Assembly (NCBI GenBank): GCA_965662885.1
Contig: CBFIJI010000099.1
Span: forward strand, 1-7,531
Length of the DNA: 7,531 nucleotides
Direction: 5' to 3'
Source: CBFIJI01 sp965662885
GTDB lineage: Bacteria; Bacteroidota; Bacteroidia; Flavobacteriales; Flavobacteriaceae
Part shown: one piece after another, positions 5,458 through 7,531 of the stretch
Layout: each line of letters starts with the position of its first letter
Numbering within the stretch: the stretch's first letter is position 1
The notes under the pieces: generated by a model
Database searches by the model: none
What the model was told of the DNA's origin: nothing
What the model saw: the letters and a program-made list of their open reading frames with translations, nothing else
Program-made: the position numbers and the translations under genes

Positions 5458-6639
5458 ATGAAATACAATGTTGATGAAAAAGGATATTACGGAGATTTTG
5501 GGGGAGCATATATTCCTGAAATGCTTTATCCTAATGTAGATGAATTAAGGAAATCGTATTTAAAAATAACTGCCGAGGCTGAATTTCAAAAAGAATTTGA
5601 CGCCTTATTAAAAGACTATGTTGGACGGCCAACACCGTTGTATTATGCCGAGCGTTTATCAGAAAAATACAACACAAAAATTTACTTAAAACGGGAAGAC
5701 CTTTGTCATACAGGAGCCCACAAGGTCAACAACACCATTGGACAAATACTACTCGCCAAGAGATTGGGTAAAAACCGTATCATCGCAGAAACTGGGGCAG
5801 GACAGCACGGTGTTGCAACAGCGACGGTTTGTGCGCTAATGGGAATTAGCTGTATTGTCTATATGGGCGAACACGACATCAAACGGCAAGCTCCTAATGT
5901 GGCGCGTATGAAAATGTTGGGCGCTGAAGTGCGTCCCGCACAATCGGGAAGCAAGACTCTAAAAGATGCCACCAATGAAGCCATTCGCGATTGGATTAAT
6001 AATCCTGTTGACACCCATTATATCATTGGTTCTGTAGTGGGACCTCATCCCTACCCTGATATGGTGGCTCGCTTCCAATCGGTGATTAGTCATGAAACAA
6101 AAGCACAGCTTTTAGAAAAAGAAGGTCGTGACTATCCCGACCATGTAATAGCTTGTGTGGGAGGGGGAAGCAATGCTGCTGGTTTATATTATCACTATTT
6201 AGAAGATCCAAGGGTCAATATTATTGCAGTAGAAGCTGCTGGAAAAGGAATCGACTCGGGAGCCAGTGCTGCCACATCCGCCTTAGGAAAAGAAGGAATT
6301 ATTCACGGGAGCAAAACCCTTTTAATGCAAACTCCCGATGGACAAATCACAGAACCGTACTCCATTTCAGCAGGTTTGGATTACCCTGGCGTCGGACCTA
6401 TGCATGCTCATTTATTTCGAAGCCAAAGAGCTGAATTTGTTTCCATTCCCGACCAAGAGGCCATGGATTGGGGGCTAACGCTCTCTCAAATGGAAGGTAT
6501 TATCCCAGCCATCGAAACAGCGCATGCTTTTGCCATTTTAGATGTACGAAAATTTGACCCTAACGACATCTTGGTCTTTAATTGCTCCGGAAGAGGCGAT
6601 AAAGATTTAGACACCTATATTGATTATTTTAAACTCTAA
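5458..6639 (+). CDS. trpB: Tryptophan synthase beta chain
   Basis: This 393-residue PLP enzyme condenses indole with L-serine to give tryptophan, receiving indole through the tunnel from TrpA. Lys89 in HTGAHKVNNTIGQ (84-96) is the Schiff-base lysine. Glu111 in AETGAGQHGVATA (110-122) is the catalytic acid/base, Asp308 lies in GLDYPGVGP (306-314), GGGSNA (235-240) holds the PLP phosphate, and Ser377 in NCSGRGDKD (375-383) contacts the pyridine nitrogen. HPYPDMV (197-203) and the central COMM region are intact. It is a canonical TrpB1 partner of TrpA, not the TrpB2 type. An upstream in-frame ATG at 5362 would add 32 residues overlapping trpF; I reject it because MKYNVDEKGYYGDFGGAYIPE is the normal N terminus. 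The start is 13 nt after the trpF stop without a Shine-Dalgarno. The stop TAA overlaps the trpA ATG by one base. Confidence 0.97.
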   Translation: MKYNVDEKGYYGDFGGAYIPEMLYPNVDELRKSYLKITAEAEFQKEFDALLKDYVGRPTPLYYAERLSEKYNTKIYLKREDLCHTGAHKVNNTIGQILLAKRLGKNRIIAETGAGQHGVATATVCALMGISCIVYMGEHDIKRQAPNVARMKMLGAEVRPAQSGSKTLKDATNEAIRDWINNPVDTHYIIGSVVGPHPYPDMVARFQSVISHETKAQLLEKEGRDYPDHVIACVGGGSNAAGLYYHYLEDPRVNIIAVEAAGKGIDSGASAATSALGKEGIIHGSKTLLMQTPDGQITEPYSISAGLDYPGVGPMHAHLFRSQRAEFVSIPDQEAMDWGLTLSQMEGIIPAIETAHAFAILDVRKFDPNDILVFNCSGRGDKDLDTYIDYFKL

Positions 6640-7403
6640 TGAATCGAATTGATACGGCCTTTGAAGGCGATAAAAAGTTATTATCTATATATTTTTCAGC
6701 AGGGCACCCACAGTTGGAAGACACCCTTCCCATCTTAAAAGGACTTCAAGCTGCTGGAGTAGATATGATTGAAATTGGTTTGCCTTTTAGTGACCCCCTG
6801 GCCGATGGTCCGACCATTCAAGAAAGCTCGACGCAAGCATTACAAAACGGGATGACCACAGAGGTTCTTTTTCAACAACTTGAAGGGATTCGGGAACACA
6901 TTAACATTCCTTTAATTTTGATGGGCTATTTTAATCCTATGATGCAATATGGGGTAGAACGTTTTTGTAAACGTTGTGCTTCTATTGGTATTGATGGCTT
7001 AATCATTCCTGACCTGCCTGTGGAGGTGTATCATGAAAACTATCAAGAATTATTTGAATCCTATGGGCTTTACAATATGTTTTTGATCACTCCACAAACC
7101 CCTGAAGCGCGCATTCGTTATATTGACAAAGTTTCCAACGGCTTTATTTATATGGTCAGTAGCGCCAGTGTTACAGGAGCAAAAAACACCTTCGGTGATA
7201 CACAAACAGACTATTTTAAGCGGATTGAAGCCTTACAATTAAAAACTCCACAAGTGGTTGGGTTTGGAATTAGTAATTCCGAGACCTACAAGGCAGCAAC
7301 CCAATATAGTCGTGGTGCTATAATTGGTTCTGCTTTTATTAAGTTTTTAGAAAACGAAGGTAAAGAACAAATCAACGCCTTTGTCAAAGCGATTCGATCT
7401 TAA
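6639..7403 (+). CDS. trpA: Tryptophan synthase alpha chain
   Basis: This 254-residue TIM-barrel protein cleaves indole-3-glycerol phosphate to indole and glyceraldehyde 3-phosphate and hands indole to TrpB. Glu45 in MIEIGLPFSDPLADGPTIQ (43-61) and Asp56 in the same block are the two catalytic acids. MGYFNPMMQYG (95-105), DGLIIPDLPVE (119-129), YMVSSASVTGAK (171-182, the mobile loop 6 region) and the phosphate-binding GFGISN (208-213) and IIGSAFIK (228-235) are all present. Length is slightly shorter than the 268-residue E. coli protein, as is common in Bacteroidota. Its ATG shares the last base of the trpB stop (TAATG), consistent with coupled synthesis of the two subunits. It is the last gene of the operon. 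No terminator follows; instead its final 20 bp overlap the end of a convergent gene. Confidence 0.97.
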   Translation: MNRIDTAFEGDKKLLSIYFSAGHPQLEDTLPILKGLQAAGVDMIEIGLPFSDPLADGPTIQESSTQALQNGMTTEVLFQQLEGIREHINIPLILMGYFNPMMQYGVERFCKRCASIGIDGLIIPDLPVEVYHENYQELFESYGLYNMFLITPQTPEARIRYIDKVSNGFIYMVSSASVTGAKNTFGDTQTDYFKRIEALQLKTPQVVGFGISNSETYKAATQYSRGAIIGSAFIKFLENEGKEQINAFVKAIRS

Positions 7404-7531
7404 ATACGGAGCGGTATTGGGCTACTCTAAAATCAAAAGTGGTATAGTTAGTATCTTTTTGTTTTGCTTTTTTATAAGCTGCCATTTGACCAATTGCTCG
7501 ATTTGCACTCCCAGATGGGGCGGTTAGAGAA
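7384..7531 (-). CDS. C-terminal end of an unrecognised protein (runs off the right edge)
   Basis: On the - strand a frame enters from the right edge and runs 48 codons to a TGA at 7386-7384. It reads like real protein: RAIGQMAAYKKAKQKD followed by TNYTTFDFRVAQYRSVFK, ending IESL. The T-rich + strand segment near 7457-7473 is explained by its lysine codons. I do not recognise the family from this fragment and assign no function. It is convergent with trpA and its last 20 bp (7384-7403) lie inside the trpA coding region, so the two genes overlap tail to tail. No other frame in 7404-7531 looks coding on either strand. The upstream part and start lie outside the window. Confidence 0.6.
   Translation of the reverse strand, partial: SLTAPSGSANRAIGQMAAYKKAKQKDTNYTTFDFRVAQYRSVFKIESL

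Noticed and set aside
6153..6434. 93-codon + strand frame inside trpB
   Set aside because: It is out of frame with TrpB and rich in Cys, Arg and Ser, as expected of a shadow frame over a conserved gene.
7452..7473. T-rich run after trpA considered as an intrinsic terminator
   Set aside because: No stable inverted repeat precedes it, and the Ts are explained by lysine codons of the - strand gene.
1..7531. Mobile elements, CRISPR, tRNA/rRNA genes, signs of horizontal transfer
   Set aside because: No direct-repeat arrays, terminal inverted repeats, transposase motifs or RNA gene signatures were seen, and base composition looks uniform by eye.

Overview
The window carries a complete tryptophan biosynthesis operon on the + strand, in the order trpE-trpG-trpD-trpC-trpF-trpB-trpA. 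It is preceded by a leader region that reads as a translation-coupled transcription attenuator. The organism looks like a member of the Bacteroidota, most likely Flavobacteriaceae. The DNA is AT-rich, start codons lack Shine-Dalgarno sequences, two promoters match the TAnnTTTG -7 element of that phylum, and the proteins have a flavobacterial character (separate TrpG, TrpD, TrpC and TrpF; a DUF2851 neighbour). The genus cannot be fixed from this sequence alone.

Layout. Positions 1-463 (- strand) hold the N-terminal 154 codons of a DUF2851-family protein that runs off the left edge. Positions 508-813 (- strand) hold a single-domain rhodanese, probably co-transcribed with it from a promoter at 828-859. 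Positions 860-900 are a short AT-rich spacer between divergent promoters. Positions 901-1056 hold the trp promoter, a 15-residue leader peptide with tandem Trp codons (936-983), mutually exclusive RNA pairings, and an intrinsic terminator (1016-1045) that ends 11 nt before the trpE start. Positions 1057-7403 are the seven structural genes, packed with 3-13 nt gaps or 1-4 nt overlaps. Positions 7384-7531 (- strand) hold the C-terminal end of an unrecognised convergent gene that overlaps the end of trpA by 20 bp.

The genes work as one pathway. TrpE/TrpG make anthranilate from chorismate and glutamine. TrpD adds phosphoribosyl, TrpF isomerises, TrpC closes the indole ring, and the TrpA/TrpB complex releases indole and condenses it with serine. 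Two layers of control are visible: feedback inhibition motifs in TrpE, and the leader attenuator. The attenuator is the most interesting part of the window. The hexamer ATCACG occurs once in the leader-peptide reading frame and once in the terminator loop, and both copies can pair with the same CGTGAT segment between them. No mobile element, CRISPR array, tRNA or rRNA was seen, and nothing in the window suggests a wholly new system. The attenuator probably belongs to an already described class of Bacteroidetes trp leaders.
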